A DNA stretch of 64,000 nucleotides from Phytophthora colocasiae (Eukaryota > Oomycota > Peronosporomycetes > Peronosporales > Peronosporaceae), in NCBI GenBank assembly GCA_018806915.1, contig JAGKQI010000041.1:78030-142029 (forward strand), written 5' to 3'. The position numbers and the translations under genes are program-made. How positions within the stretch are numbered: the stretch's first letter is position 1; each line of letters opens with the position of its first letter. The notes beneath the pieces were generated by a model. The model ran no database searches. It was not told the DNA's origin and worked only from the letters and a program-made list of their open reading frames with translations. This document shows positions 31,873 through 43,828 of this stretch, piece after piece.

Positions 31873-34800
31873 ATGGATCAAGTTAGCAACAAGCGAACGG
31901 ATCTATTGGATAATACATGTGAACTTCATGGGAAACGTACGGCTAGAGTTGCAAGCTTCCGCTCTACAGACGATGAATACCAGAGATCCGAGATCGCCAT
32001 GTCCTTGGATCTCATGCCTGGAGAGTCACGCGGTACTGGAAGTACCATGTCCCCAGCAAACACTTCAAGCAGGCCAAGGCAACGTGCAAGATCAACAATG
32101 CCAAGTCCACCGTGCTTCTTGACTCGGGATCCGAGGTGTCGATCATCGATGCCGCCTTTGCTCGTAAGGTTGGATCCCAGATCGACACTAGTCAAACACA
32201 AGAATGCCTCGGAATTGGTGAGCAGCTGTACATTGCAGCAGGCAAAACAAGGATCAAGGTTACCTTGGCTGGATACTTGGTATACTTCTGCGATGTCTGG
32301 GTCGGAGAGGATCTTCCACCCGACTGCGACGCGATCCTCGGTATGGACTTCATGGTACCAGCCGGGATCCGACTCGACTTGGGCGACGGATCCGTGTGCT
32401 TGCATGACGAGATCCGTGTGCGCCTCCATGGACGACGGCAGATCTTCAGCGGCCGGGCCCGCCCGCTACTCCTCCAGGAAGGCATACGGCTGGAACCCGG
32501 CGAGATCTTCGAGCATCCGGATCGGATCCATCTCAAGGAGTACGAGAAGCTGTGGCTACGCAGAGGCAAGCAATGGGTACCAACGTTAGCTCAAGGTCCA
32601 GGCAAGATCCGCTATCTACAACTTACCAATGTCGGTGAGAAAGCGGTCTCCCTCAACCACAATGAGGAGATCGGCATGTGGCTGGCCGGGGATCACGTTC
32701 CTCGCACCCCGGGCTTCATTTCCGTCGGATCGGCGCTACAACGAGTGGCAGAACCTTGCCATGAGCGCCACGACGGAGATCCCGCCGCCACCGCGTCCGA
32801 AGGAGCCTTGGGAGCTTGAGCCGGCGGTGGATCGGCCGAAGTACGCAGAGCCGAGAGGGATCCTCAAGCGCCCTGTCCACACCGCTGTCGTATCACCCTG
32901 CCCCGGCTCGCCACCTACGTCGGACCGGATCCTTGAAGGAACGGACGACTGGCGAGACAGGATCCAGTCCGACGGATCCGATCCGACGACGTCTAGGCTC
33001 CAAGCGCACCGCCGTGTCCGATTTGGACCAGAGGCCGCAAAGGATGCTGCGCCAGACTCGTCGGATCGAGGGGCGTCCTCACACGGCCGGATCCGAGATC
33101 CACAGGCTCAAGGATCCTCCGGATCCTCTTCAGCTTGTCTGATTGAAGATCCGGCAACATGTACTGTCTCTGACCAGAGACTGGACGCCACCGTTGAGGA
33201 TCGGCAGCACGTCCGTGCGACGGGCGACGACCATCACTCCGACAAATCAGTCGGAGATGACGTTTTGGGGCGCCCTGGGGCGAATATGAATGCCCCGCTG
33301 CTGAGGTCGGTATGGACATGCAGCGCGAGGCGAGGCGCGTCTAACGAGCCATCGCATGCCTCAAACGGAGCCCTAGAAGCCGAAGGGCTCATGTCGACGC
33401 GCCTCCTTGAAGATCCGGAGGGCTGCCCTGTCTCTGCGCAGAGCCGGGACAATGAGCTCGAAGGGTCGCCCCGTAATCATGAGACAGGTGACCATTATTC
33501 AGGTGGCACAGTCGGATCCAAGCTTTCGGGGTGCCCTGAAGCTCACAGGAATGCCCCGGAGCTCGGGGAGCGCTCATTATACGCGCCTGCTCAAGACGTT
33601 TCCAATGAGGTGCCCCACGCCCCACACCGACGCCTACAAGCAAAGTCGGATCCCAACCTGACACAGGTTGAAGATCGGTGTCGCGTATGCGACAGGGGTC
33701 AAGGACGGGGCAGGCCTGAACGGTCGTCTGATTCCGCACTTAGTGGGGATCTGAGCCCCTCATATTCACACGAATACGAGCGAGCGGCGGGGGCGACCAG
33801 CGGGAAGGGCGCCGTCGATTGCAAGACACCCAGGGCGATCTACGCGTGTACCAAGGGTGCTACGGATGCGCCTCCGCAAGACGAAGATGATGGTGCGCGC
33901 CAAGGCAAGATTGAAGACTCAGGGGCGCCAGGGGATCCGGATCAAGGCGCTACGGCACAAGAAGAGCTGGACCAAGGGGCGGTGACGTACGTGGACGCGG
34001 CGAAGACCCCAGAAGACGATCCGAGAACTGGACGTGGTGCGCCGGAGGGTGATCCTGCTGTTGGATCCAGCTTGGAAGCAGGGAGCGACGTCGGAAGACC
34101 TGCCGAGGGAGGTGCCGCTCGTGGACCGGATCCGGCCACAAGAAGGCTGGATCCTGGTAGCCATGTAACAGCCAGTGATCCGCCCAGAGTGGGGACAAGT
34201 GAGGATCCGTCACCGGCGTCAGGACATGGAGATCACAAGTTCGCCTCAGACAAGGATCTCGTGGTTGGATCCCGACCGGATCTCGTGGCTGAGTCCCAGC
34301 CGGATCTCGAGGTTGGTGCCCGGCCGGATCCTGGATCCGCAGAAGATCACGCCGACGATGGAGTGTTTGTCCACGAGAATGGCGGATACTACGCGGAGGA
34401 TCTCGAGAAGGAAATGGCGGTGTTGCCAGAGGTTGTGACGGCGACGGTCGAAGTGAAGATCGAGGATCTCCAAGTGGGGGATCCAGCCTCCAACACACCT
34501 GAGGAGATCCAACGATTGGCGAATGAGATCTGGAAATACAAGCACTTGTTAATTGGGAAGGGTAATGCCCTGCCCCCTCCTGCCGTGGGTGCGATCTGCG
34601 ATATTGACGTGGGAGACGCGAAGCCCATTGCCCAGCGAGTGCGTAAGGTGGCGCCGCAGTATCGCGAGAAGCTCTCGGATCTGATCAAGGGATTGTTGCA
34701 AGCGAAGATCATCCAAGTCTCTACGTCACCATGGGCCTCGCCAATTGTCGTGATCATCAAGAAGAACGGCGTTGATATCAGGCTCTGCATCGACTACAGG

Positions 34801-37800
34801 CTGGTGAATAGCTTGACGAGGCTGATGGTATATCCTATGCCTCTCATCAATGATCTACTGGAGGATCTCGACGCCGTGTTGTGGTACTGTTCTCTCGATA
34901 TGGCCAGTGGTTTCTGGGTCGTCTCTATGACGGATCGCGCAAGGGCCATCTCGGCATTTATCACTCCGTTTGGACTGTTTGAGTGGAATCGGATGCCGTT
35001 TGGTCTCAAGAATGCCCCGCAGATCTACCAGCGTTTGTTGGACAACGCCCTCTATGGGTTCCTACGGATCCCGCCCACGGCCGGATCCGGATCCGCGTTG
35101 GATCTCTTCCGAGATGGGATCCCGGAGAGGAACGGTGAACATTCTGTACTTGGACGAAGATCGTACATCGACGACATCTTAGTGACTGCCGGATCCTGGG
35201 ATCACCTGTGTGAGCGAGTGCATTTACTGCTGGAAGCCTGTGACAAGTGGAACTTGTCGATCAGCGTGGCCAAGAGTTTCTGGGGTCTGAAGAAGGTCGA
35301 TTACCTGGGACACCGAGTGTCTAGCGAAGGACTAGAGGCACATCCGAAGGACCGAGAAGCGCTGGTGGGTCTTGCGTTCCCGAGATCGCTGCGCGCTATG
35401 CAATCTTTCCTGGGTAGCCTAAACTACTACGCTCGATTCATCGAGGACATGGCGGTCTACGCGTCGGTACTCTACGAACTGAGGGAGGTCGACTTCGCGG
35501 AGTTGAGGTCCAGCCGCAAGATCCTGCAGCCAACCGACTCTGTGATCAAGGATCCTGAGGACCCGTCGAGCCCGAGAGATCCGGATGAGAAGTGGATCCG
35601 TGCTTCAGCCGCCTTCGAGGCCCTGAAGAGGAAGATCGCTATGACTCCTACGCTTCGGCATTTCGATCCCGACAAGCAACCGGTGGTGATTGTCTACGCC
35701 AGTGAATGGGCCATCTCAGCTTCCCTGACGCAGGATCACAATGGGATCTACATGCCGGTGATGTTCGCTAGCAGATCCCTGAAACCGAACGAAGTGAACT
35801 ATGGGATCGTAGAGAAGGAGGTGCTGGCCTTGCTAAGGATCCTGGATCTTGGATATTCCATGTTGGTTGGACGACGGATCCGGGTCCTAACCAGGCACTC
35901 TACCCTCCGGTGGTTGTTCCGTTCTACCGGACTACAAGGAAGGTTGGGCCAATGGGCGGCGCTGTTATCGCCTTGGGCTTTGGAGATCACGAAGTGCACG
36001 AAAGGGGAGGACGAGATCCTCGGATCCCTTGCCGCAAGTATCACCCCGAGATCCGAGGTGGATCAAGCTCTAGTGAACATCGCCCCGAGGAAAGAGCCAC
36101 GCCGAGCGATCCAGATGCCAGTACCGACCGTAGGACCGGAGGAAGAGTTGTGGGTGGTTAGTTTCGACGGATCCGCCAGGGTGAAACGTGGCGGAGGATC
36201 CTTCAGCGCGATCGTCTGGAAGTTACCTGAATGGAGGGTGATTAAGGCAGCATCTCGATACGCAGAGAACCTGACAGTCAACGAAGCAGAGTATAACGGA
36301 CTTCTATTATGTTTCGAGTTACTCGAGGATCTGGCTAAGGGGCGACTTGTTATCTGCGGAGATTCCGAATCTGGTGATCCGCCAGATGCGCGGCGAGATC
36401 GACTGTAAAGCGCCGGCCCTGACGTTACTGAGACAGAAAGCGCTAATGCGGCTTCGGGATTGGCCGGATCACGACCTGCTACATGTGAAGCGAGCGTGGA
36501 ACGCAAGCGCCGACAGTTTGGCCAGTGCAGCATTGCAACGAGAGAGCGGGATCACAGTCGACCAAGGGCGGACCACGAGGATCTCGTCACTTTGAATCAG
36601 TTGGATGAGATTCTGACCTCAGGATCCGAGGATCCGACACCACGGATCAGTGCAATGGCTACTCGAAGACAAGCCAGAGAAGGGCGACCCCGAGTACTCG
36701 ACGAGAATCCGTGCAACGGCTGAGGATCGACCGGATCCGACAAGCCCAAGACGAAGAAACATGGATCTTCAACCTGAAGTCGTTCCTGCGGGACAGCTGA
36801 CGGATCTGACTGCGGCCGAAGCCAAAACGTGCCGTCTGCTAGCAGACAATTTCGAGTTGGACGAGGATGAGCTGTTGTTCTATTGCACGCCGTCACGAAG
36901 GGCCGAAGCCGATCGAGATGGATTATTACGACTGGTTATACCGGAGACGCTCCAGGCGGACCTGCTGCATCACTATCATAGCAGTTTAGAAGGAGGTCAT
37001 CAAGGGATTGGCCGTACGTACCAGAGGATCAAGGATCACTTCTACTGGAGAGGACTTTTCAGATCTGTGCAACAGTTCGTCGGAGAATGCGTGGACTGTG
37101 AGACGGGCAAGGGGCGACCTACGATCCGTGGTGTGTCGCCAGGCAACATTCAAGCCACTTACCCGTTTCAAGTGATCGCCATGGATCACATACCCTCGCT
37201 CCCAAGATCCGAGAACGGGAATACCGAACTTCTGGTATGGGTGGATCTCTTTACCGGCTACGTGATCGTCAATGCCAATAACTCGCGAACAGCACAAGCG
37301 GTGGCGGAGTCCTATGAGATCTGTGTGTTTCGTCGTTTCGGCGCCAGCCAGGTGATCCGGCACGACCGAGAACCCGGGTTCATGTCCGACTTCTTTCGTG
37401 CTTTCAACCGGATCCTAGGCCAGCGCCAGAGAGCCACTATGGCTTATCGACCACAGTCGAACGGCACGGCTGAACGGATGGTGCAGACGATTACTCGAGC
37501 AATCAAGATGTATGTTCAGGATCCCGACCAGAGAGATTGGGACGAGTATGCCGAACGCTTGACATTTGCTTTGAACACTGCACAAGACCGGACTAGGGGC
37601 GACACGCCGTTCTACCTCGCACACGGTTGGGATCCCAAGACGACTCTGGAAGCAACGCTCTCCGTGGGGAATACCGGACGTCGAGATACAGATCCACGAC
37701 GCTGGAGGTATAAGATCCAGCGACACTACCAACTGGCCAGGGCTGAGGTGAATGACCGCTTGAAGCAGGCGATCTCGGATCGTGCCGACCGGCAGAACGA

Positions 37801-38341
37801 GGCGGCGACTCAACACTCCATCGAGGCCGGATCCCAAGTGTGGCTGTTCTTAGACAGAGTCAAGGAAGGGTACGCCAAGAAACTGGCTCACCTGTGGCAT
37901 GGACCGTTCCGTGTGGCGGAAATGACGAATGAGTATGCAGCTCGCTTGGAAATCGTTGGTACAGACTACCACTTGTTTCCGGTGGTGCACATCTCCAAGT
38001 TGAAGCCTGTCAGGACATTCCCAGACCGACCGAAGATCCAGCTGACGTTGGACGAAGCGGATCGTTTAGACTTCGACGAAGCCTTGTTACCGGAGGACAG
38101 CTGGGAGCGTGATCTGGAAGACGGCGAGTTTGAAGTCGAGCGGATCGCGGACGTCCGGACCGGACGACCCACTCGGTATGGCCGGATCCGACGAGAATTC
38201 CAAGTTTTCTGGAAGGGGTACGAGGACCCTACCTGGGTAGATGAAGCAGACCTGAACTGCGGCGCGTTACTGCATGAGTTCCTCCAAGAACGGAGCAAAA
38301 GGAACCGCTTCCAAGCGATGCAGTCGCATGAGGAGGAGTAG
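31873..38341 (+). pseudogene. Pol of the 14.2-kb element: PR, RT, two RNase H domains, integrase, chromodomain
   Basis: Protease active site VLLDSGSEVSIID (~32113). After a frame change near 32730, a ~530-residue low-complexity spacer precedes RT (from ~34620), active site SYIDDILV (~35165). The first RNase H has VIVYASEWAISA and LTRHSTLR where the family has catalytic Asp, so it is degenerate. A second RNase H, of another type, has SFDGSARVK, NEAEYNG, CGDSE and HVKRAWNASADSLA (36165-36530), keeping D-E-D and late His/Asp. Frames change near 36370 and 36650. The integrase (HHCC ~36970-37105; D, D, E in MDHIPSL, RHDREPGF, QSNGTAERM) and a chromodomain (VERIADVRTGR...FQVFWKGYEDPTWV, ~38130-38250) share one clean 563-codon frame. 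Confidence 0.92.
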
Positions 38342-38508
38342 CCGAGGTGGTGGATCTTCTATTTGTGAGGGCGCTCGCCATTGTGGAAGAAGAAGACTGG
38401 CAGCCTACTGCGAGTGGACGCATTGTGTATTTACATGTGAAGAAAAGAAGGTTGACCTCTGAGTGGGGATCGGATGCCAGCTAGGTCGATGCCCGATCAC
38501 TTACTCAG

Positions 38509-39012
38509 ATCTCAGGCGGATCCTTGGGTTCTGAAGTTGGATCCTTGGGTCCTGAAGGCGGATCCTTGGGTTCTGAAGGCGGATCCTTGGGTCCTAAGGC
38601 GGGATCCTCGGATCTCCGAGTTGGATCCTCGGGTTTTTGAAGTTGGATCCTTGGGTCCTAAGGCGGGATCCTCGGATCTCCGAGTTGGATCCTTGGGTTA
38701 TGAAGTCGGATCCTTGGGTTCTGAAGTCGGATCCTGGGGTTTTTGAAGTTGGATCCTTGGGTCCTAAGGCGGGATCCTCGGATCTCCTAGTTGGATCCTT
38801 GGGTTATGAAGTCGGATCCTCGGGTTTTTGAAGTTGGATCCTTGGGTCCTAAGGCGGGATCCTCGGATCTCCAAGTTGGATCCTTGGGTTCTGAAGTCGG
38901 ATCCTCGGGTTTTGAAGTTGGATCCTTGGGTCCTAAGGCGGGATCCTCGGATCTCCGAGTTGGATCCTTGGGTTCTGAAGCCGGATCCTTGGGTTTTGAA
39001 GTTGGATCCTTA
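38509..39012 (+). repeat. Second GGATCC array, between pol and the 3' LTR
   Basis: Different modules from the LTR array: TTGGATCCTTGGGTTCTGAAG, GGTCCTAAGGCGGGATCCTC and GGATCTCCGAG. A higher-order unit of ~110-130 bp can be followed three to four times. The remaining 3' region (39013-39344) is unique, with no gene; no strong polypurine tract is seen before the LTR, only CCAGGGGCGA. Confidence 0.9.
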
Positions 39013-39344
39013 AGTCTTTTGACAATGGGCCTCACTATCGTTTCTTGGACGATTGAAGTTAGAGTGTGCGGATCCTGAGTGAAAAAGCCAGAGTGGACGA
39101 GAAATATATGGGAGTCGTGGCCGCAGCGGGGTCAGAAGGAGCTTGGTCACAATGAGGGCAAGGAAGTTGGGTTGTAGAGCGATCTTGGACGAAGAACACC
39201 GTGGTGTACGCGAAAGAACTGGCGTCGGCGGACCGATCCATTTTTGCTGAAGTGGTGATTTGAAGAAGTGGCGGATCGGACTGAGAATTTGTATGGGAAC
39301 GACGTGATGCCGTCGTGCGGCAACAACCTCGTCCCAGGGGCGAT

Positions 39345-41767
39345 TGTGGTGAAGTGGATTTGTGGTAAAGTGGATTCAAATCAAACCGGATACAACGCAG
39401 AACGACCACGATGATGGGTGACGTGCGACAGTGGTGCTACGATAAGGACAGGTCCCTGGAACTGGATACCTATTCTAGGGCGGACCCTAAGTTAGGACCC
39501 ACTTGGCCTAGCTTACCTACGTTCGGATCCCACAGTTCTAAGTGCGGATCCGGTGATCCTAAGTGCGGATCCGGCAATCCTTAAGTGCGGATCCGGCAGT
39601 CCTAAGTGCGGATCCGGCAGTCCTAAGTGCGGATCCGGCAGTCTTAAGTGCGGATCCGGCAGTCCTTAGGTGCGGATCCGGCAGTCTTAAGTGCGGATCC
39701 CGCGGTCCTAAGTGCGGATCCTTCGAACCCCCAGATCCAGAGATCCAGATCCAAGATCCTCGGATCCCGAAGCCGGATCCCCAAGATCCAAGATCCCGAG
39801 ATCCAGATCCAGGATCCTCGGATCCCGAAGCCGGATCCCCAAGATCCAAGATCCAAGATCCCGAGATCCAGATCCATGATCCTCGGATCCCGAAGCCGGA
39901 TCCCCAAGATCCAAGATCCAAGATCCCGAGATCCAGATCCAAGATCCTCGGATCCCGAGGCCGGATCCCCACCCGAGATCCAGATCCAAGATCCTCGGAT
40001 CCCGAAGCCGGATCCCGAAGCCGGATCCCCAAGATCCAAGATCCCGAGATCCAGATCCAAGATCCTCGGATCTCGAGGCCGGATCCCCAAGATCCAAGAT
40101 CCTCGGATCCTGAAGCCGGATCCCTAAGATCCAAGATCCCAAGATCCAGATCCAAGATCCTCGGATCCTGAAGCCGGATCCCCAAGATCCAAGATCCCGA
40201 GATCCAGATCCAGGATCCTCGGATCCCGAAGCCGGATCCCCAAGATCCAAGATCCCGAGATCCAGATCCAAGATCCTCGGATCCCGAAGCCGGATCCCGA
40301 AGCCGGATCCCCAAGATCCAAGATCCAAGATCCCGAGATCCAAGATCCTCGGATCCCGAAGCCGGATCCCGAAGCCGGATCCCCAAGATCCAAGATCCCG
40401 AGATCCAGATCCAAGATCCTCGGATCCCGAAGCCGGATCCCCAAGATCCAAGATCCCGAGATCCAGATCCAAGATCCTCGGATCCCGAAGCCGGATCCCC
40501 AAGATCCAAGATCCCGAGATCCAGATCCAAGATCCTCGGATCCCGAGGCCGGATTCCCAAGATCCAAGATCCTCGGATCCTGAAGCCGGATCCCTAAGAT
40601 CCAAGATCCCAAGATCCAGATCCAAGATCCTCGGATCCTGAAGCCGGATCCCCAAGATCCAAGATCCCAAGATCCAGATCCAGGATCCTCGGATCCCAGA
40701 AGCCTGGATCCCAAGATCCAAGATTCAAGATCCCGAAATCCAGATCCAGGATCCTCGGATCCTGAAGTCAGATCCCAAGATCCAAGATCCCGAGATCCAG
40801 ATGGCGGATCCCCAAGATCCAAGATCCAAGATCCAGATCCAAGATCCCGAGATCCAGATGGCGGATCCCCAAGATCCAAGATCCAAGATCCTCGGATCCA
40901 GATGCCGGATCCCCAAGATCCAAGATCCCGAGATCCAGATGCCGGATCCCCAAGATCCAAGATCCCGAGATCCAGATCCAGGATCCTCGGATCCGAAGTC
41001 GGATCCTTGGATCCTGAAGCTGGATCCTCGGATCTGAACTCGGATCCTCAAGATCCAAGACATCGACATAGTGGAGAAGTTGCAGGAGAGCCAGCATGAT
41101 CTAAGATAGAGATTTGCGATGGGCAAGATAGGGTACAGGATGAGGAACTGGATAACCATAAATCAGAGAGTCGAATTTACCTTCTAGTGCGCAAGTGGTT
41201 TTCTTCAGGACCTAAGACAAGGGAAGAGGATAGTGTATTGGCCTCCCCTTAGTCTTCCTGCAAGTTTCTTCGCCTACCTAGCTACAGCTAAGACCGGATC
41301 CCTGATTTGGCCGGCTTACCTTACGCTAGTGAAGACCCCGGATCCAACGGTGTTGATTGCTTAACCGCAGGATCCCTCGACCTCTCAACACCCTCAAGAT
41401 CAACCGCTACAGGAGGCGACAAGCAAGACAGTAAAGGAAAGGAAAAGGAACCCCACAGCCACCAAGGCAACCCCGGATCTAAGGATCCACAAGATCTTCG
41501 AGTCCAAGACCATCCCCCCAACCAGGACCTGTGTGCAGGAATACCCACGCAAGTCCAACCTCCCAAGTCCCCGCCAAGGACGTTCAAGCCCTCACGCCTG
41601 TGTACAGTCTCCCGTTCCTGAGAGAGCAGATCCCGCCCACTGACGGGTACACAAGGTGAGCCTCAGCAACCCCACGGTTATCGGAGTACCCCCTCCGTTA
41701 GTCAGTGTCTGGGCGCCGTGTGTGAACGTTGGATCCCTGCTCATTCCAGCGGATCCACTACACCACA
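39345..41767 (+). repeat. 3' LTR (2423 bp) of the 14.2-kb element
   Basis: Same ends and unique regions as the 5' LTR, but with ~480 bp more of the GGATCC array (39530-41050). Followed by ACAT. Confidence 0.95.
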
Positions 41768-42072
41768 ACATCTTTCACGCGGTCCGTAATGGCAACCCAC
41801 CTCTCAGTTTTTGATCCTCCTCTTTCCCGTTGTCACCGAGCACCACCTTCACCATGAGGCAGTCCTCTTTCGTCTTGTAAGACACGTTGCTGCTGCTTCT
41901 TGTTGCTTGCACCCTTCTTCTTATCAGTAGCAGCTTCAGCGCGAGCTCCTTCTCCGTCGTCATCTGACGCGACCGCAACTGTCTCCACGACGATAGGAGC
42001 CCTCACCGCAGCTTGAGTCTCGGCCAAGTCGTCATTCTTCAGGCCTTCTTCCGTCTGCTCTTCGGCTACCAT
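41768..42072 (-). pseudogene. 5' part of a Myb/SANT-like gene split by the 14.2-kb element
   Basis: Starts MVAEEQTEEGLKNDDLAETQ at 42072, has an acidic/Lys-Gln-rich linker (TDKKKGASNKKQQQ), then, after apparent one-base shifts near 41885 and 41830, SYKTKEDCLMVKVVLGDNG and TERWVAITDRVKDV up to the insertion. The pattern K/T-x-E-D...V K.V and W..I..RV..VLG is reminiscent of the trihelix/Myb-SANT DNA-binding domains that accompany DNA transposons. The other half is at 27444-27535. Family assignment tentative. Confidence 0.4.
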
Positions 42073-42249
42073 CGCACGCGCCTTCAGAGGCGCGGAAGGG
42101 TGTCACAACGCTTGCCTAGCGAGCTCGCTCGCATGTTTCCTTTTCGGCAACCTCGAAACATGTTTTCTGGCATAAGGATTCGCATGATGATGAGGAGGTT
42201 ATCAAAAGATATAGATTTTGGACGCTGGGCCTCGCTTTTAATTGGCAAT

Positions 42250-43104
42250 GGGGGGGTTCACACCGGCAAATTTCCAGTAGATTACAAGAAAGTCCATTTC
42301 TCCAAATTTACTGAAATCGGCGAGTTGCCTTCCAACCGGTCAATCTTCAGCTGCCTCAGAGAACACAGATAAATGGCGGGGGCCAGCGTATCCCCAGCAG
42401 ATCTGGTCGCGATTCGTTGGTTTATTGAACGCGGCGAAGATAATGGAGAGAGTAGCAGTGAAGAGAGCGACGGTGATTACAGCTAAGACATCGCCCCGCT
42501 ACTCCCTTACGCTACGAGTGGCTCTGACCTTGCTCCACGCTCGCCATGGCCTTCTTGGATTCTCCCCTACTGCAAACTGAAGAAATTCCGAGTAGCTGAT
42601 CTCCCTACTCGGAAAAAGTACCACTCTTCTGCAAATTCGGTCAAACGAGACACAAAAAAGACTGGTTTATGTAAGTCGCCTACTGGAAATTTGCCGGTGT
42701 GAGAGCATCTCCACCGGTTAGGTCAATTGTTATTTGTCAAATTTGTTATTTGACACTGAGCTCTCACACTGGTCGGCATTTATATACCAGCTATAGACAA
42801 TCCACGATTGACAATTCTGAAAATGCTTCCTGGCATGTGCATTAACTTGGTCCCGTTTGTGGACAGCCAACCAAGACCGTAGCAACAATCGAATGATGGC
42901 GTTGTCGTAAAACTCAATATTATCAGAGGTGGTGTCCAATCAAGCCAATACCGCCCCCTGTCGCCCACGTAGTCCTCGGTCAAATTTGGCTAGAACTTAA
43001 TCTGGACTACGTCAAATCCGCAATTTGACCTCAACCGGTGGAGAGAAATTCTTGTCAAATATGCAATTTGACCCCCACCGGTGGAGATGCTCTGAACCCC
43101 CCCC
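42250..43104. mobile_element. Outer MITE with G/C-tract ended inverted repeats
   Basis: Left end GGGGGGGTTCACACCGGCAA then ATTTCCAGTAG (42250-42280); the right end is its inverse, CTACTGGAAATTTGCCGGTG (42680-42699) plus TGAACCCCCCC, but cut in two by the inner MITE. The target duplication could not be defined. No coding capacity recognised inside. Confidence 0.75.
42703..43092. mobile_element. Inner MITE, 390 bp, in the right repeat of the outer MITE
   Basis: Ends GAGCATCTCCACCGGT and its inverse ACCGGTGGAGATGCTC, with TCAAAT/ATTTGA-rich subterminal repeats. TGA flanks both sides (42700-42702 and 43093-43095), a 3-bp target as used by PIF/Harbinger-type elements. Confidence 0.85.
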
Positions 43105-43209
43105 ATTTTGGAACAAAGGTTACAGTTTACCGAGATTCTCTTCCTAAGTACGTTTGTTTTGTTCCGTAACCCTCCGGCTCCGAGTTGCTCCGAAAACTAA
43201 AGTTCTCTA

Positions 43210-43828
43210 CTGTCGCGACTGTCACGGGTCTTTCTTCTCACTGCCCATTCCCTTTCTTACAGCGGATGTAAAACGTTGAGATTTGGTCGTGATCATTTCG
43301 GTTGTGTATCTCTTCAAGCAAAAGATCAAGACGTAAAAGGCACTGGATTGGCTCCTTCTATTATGATGATGTGTGTAGTCTTCTTCACTTCCGAATCTGC
43401 TGCCGACGTCTCAGAAGATCGGAGGGAAAGAAAAAACCCGTGGGAACTGGGAGTGACCCATAACAAGCGCTAAAGCCCACCAGAGTAGAATCCCTAGCAA
43501 TACGCGAAGAAGCCCTTCTCCAACACATTTAGTTGTAAGAAGAGAAGTGATCCACCCGAAAAAAAGAAACGGTGAAAGACGTGCCTCAGGGAGCCAAAGA
43601 AAACAGCGCTGAAGCACAGATCAAGAAACCAGATGCGGTCGACAAGAAAAAAAAAGTATAAAACCTGACCAACCTCTTACAAGGATCACGAAGCGGCTGA
43701 AAGCAAACCAGAGCCGAGTCCAGAGCCAACTGTAAAACCAGTAAATATGGCTGGGATGACGAGTCAGATACGCCGCCACCGTTTCATGAGCTTGTGAATG
43801 AGCATCAGCTCTCTGTCTTTCGTCTTCA
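43210..43828. other. Spacer before the jacalin-like gene
   Basis: Contains no gene with recognisable features. The right part (~43690-43828) may be the decayed 5' end of the lectin gene: it encodes KPEPSPEPTVKPV in one frame but no signal peptide can be followed. Confidence 0.4.

Larger units (their letters stand above)
27536..41767 (+). mobile_element. 14.2-kb Ty3/Gypsy chromovirus with GGATCC-rich LTRs
   Basis: LTRs at 27536-29475 (1940 bp) and 39345-41767 (2423 bp) both begin TGTGGTGAAGTGG and end CACTACACCACA. ACAT flanks both ends (27532-27535, 41768-41771). A primer site follows the 5' LTR at 29477. Internal order: Gag with three zinc knuckles, protease, a long low-complexity spacer, RT, RNase H, second RNase H, integrase, chromodomain. 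Outside the arrays the two LTRs differ at only a few positions, so insertion is recent. The size and LTR length are large for a Gypsy element. GATC is about ten times over-represented even in coding parts. Confidence 0.95.
27210..43207 (-). mobile_element. TA-flanked DNA transposon with 21-bp inverted repeats, carrying a Gypsy element and nested MITEs
   Basis: GAGAACTTTAGTTTTCGGAGC at 27210-27230 is exactly repeated, inverted, at 43187-43207; TA lies just outside each (27208-27209, 43208-43209). Without the 14.2-kb Gypsy insert and the ~0.86-kb MITE pair, about 0.9 kb remains. It contains a minus-strand gene whose two halves flank the Gypsy element. The superfamily is not certain: TA target and an associated Myb/SANT-like gene are compatible with a Tc1/mariner-like or another TIR group. 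The pairing across 16 kb is inferred from the exact repeat and the TA borders. Confidence 0.55.

Noticed and set aside
38474..39078. Peptide repeats encoded by the array after pol
   Set aside because: Low-complexity translation of a tandem repeat, no independent sign of coding.
39559..41159. Open frames up to 337 codons in the 3' LTR array
   Set aside because: Same reason: repeat artefact, with overlapping frames on both strands.
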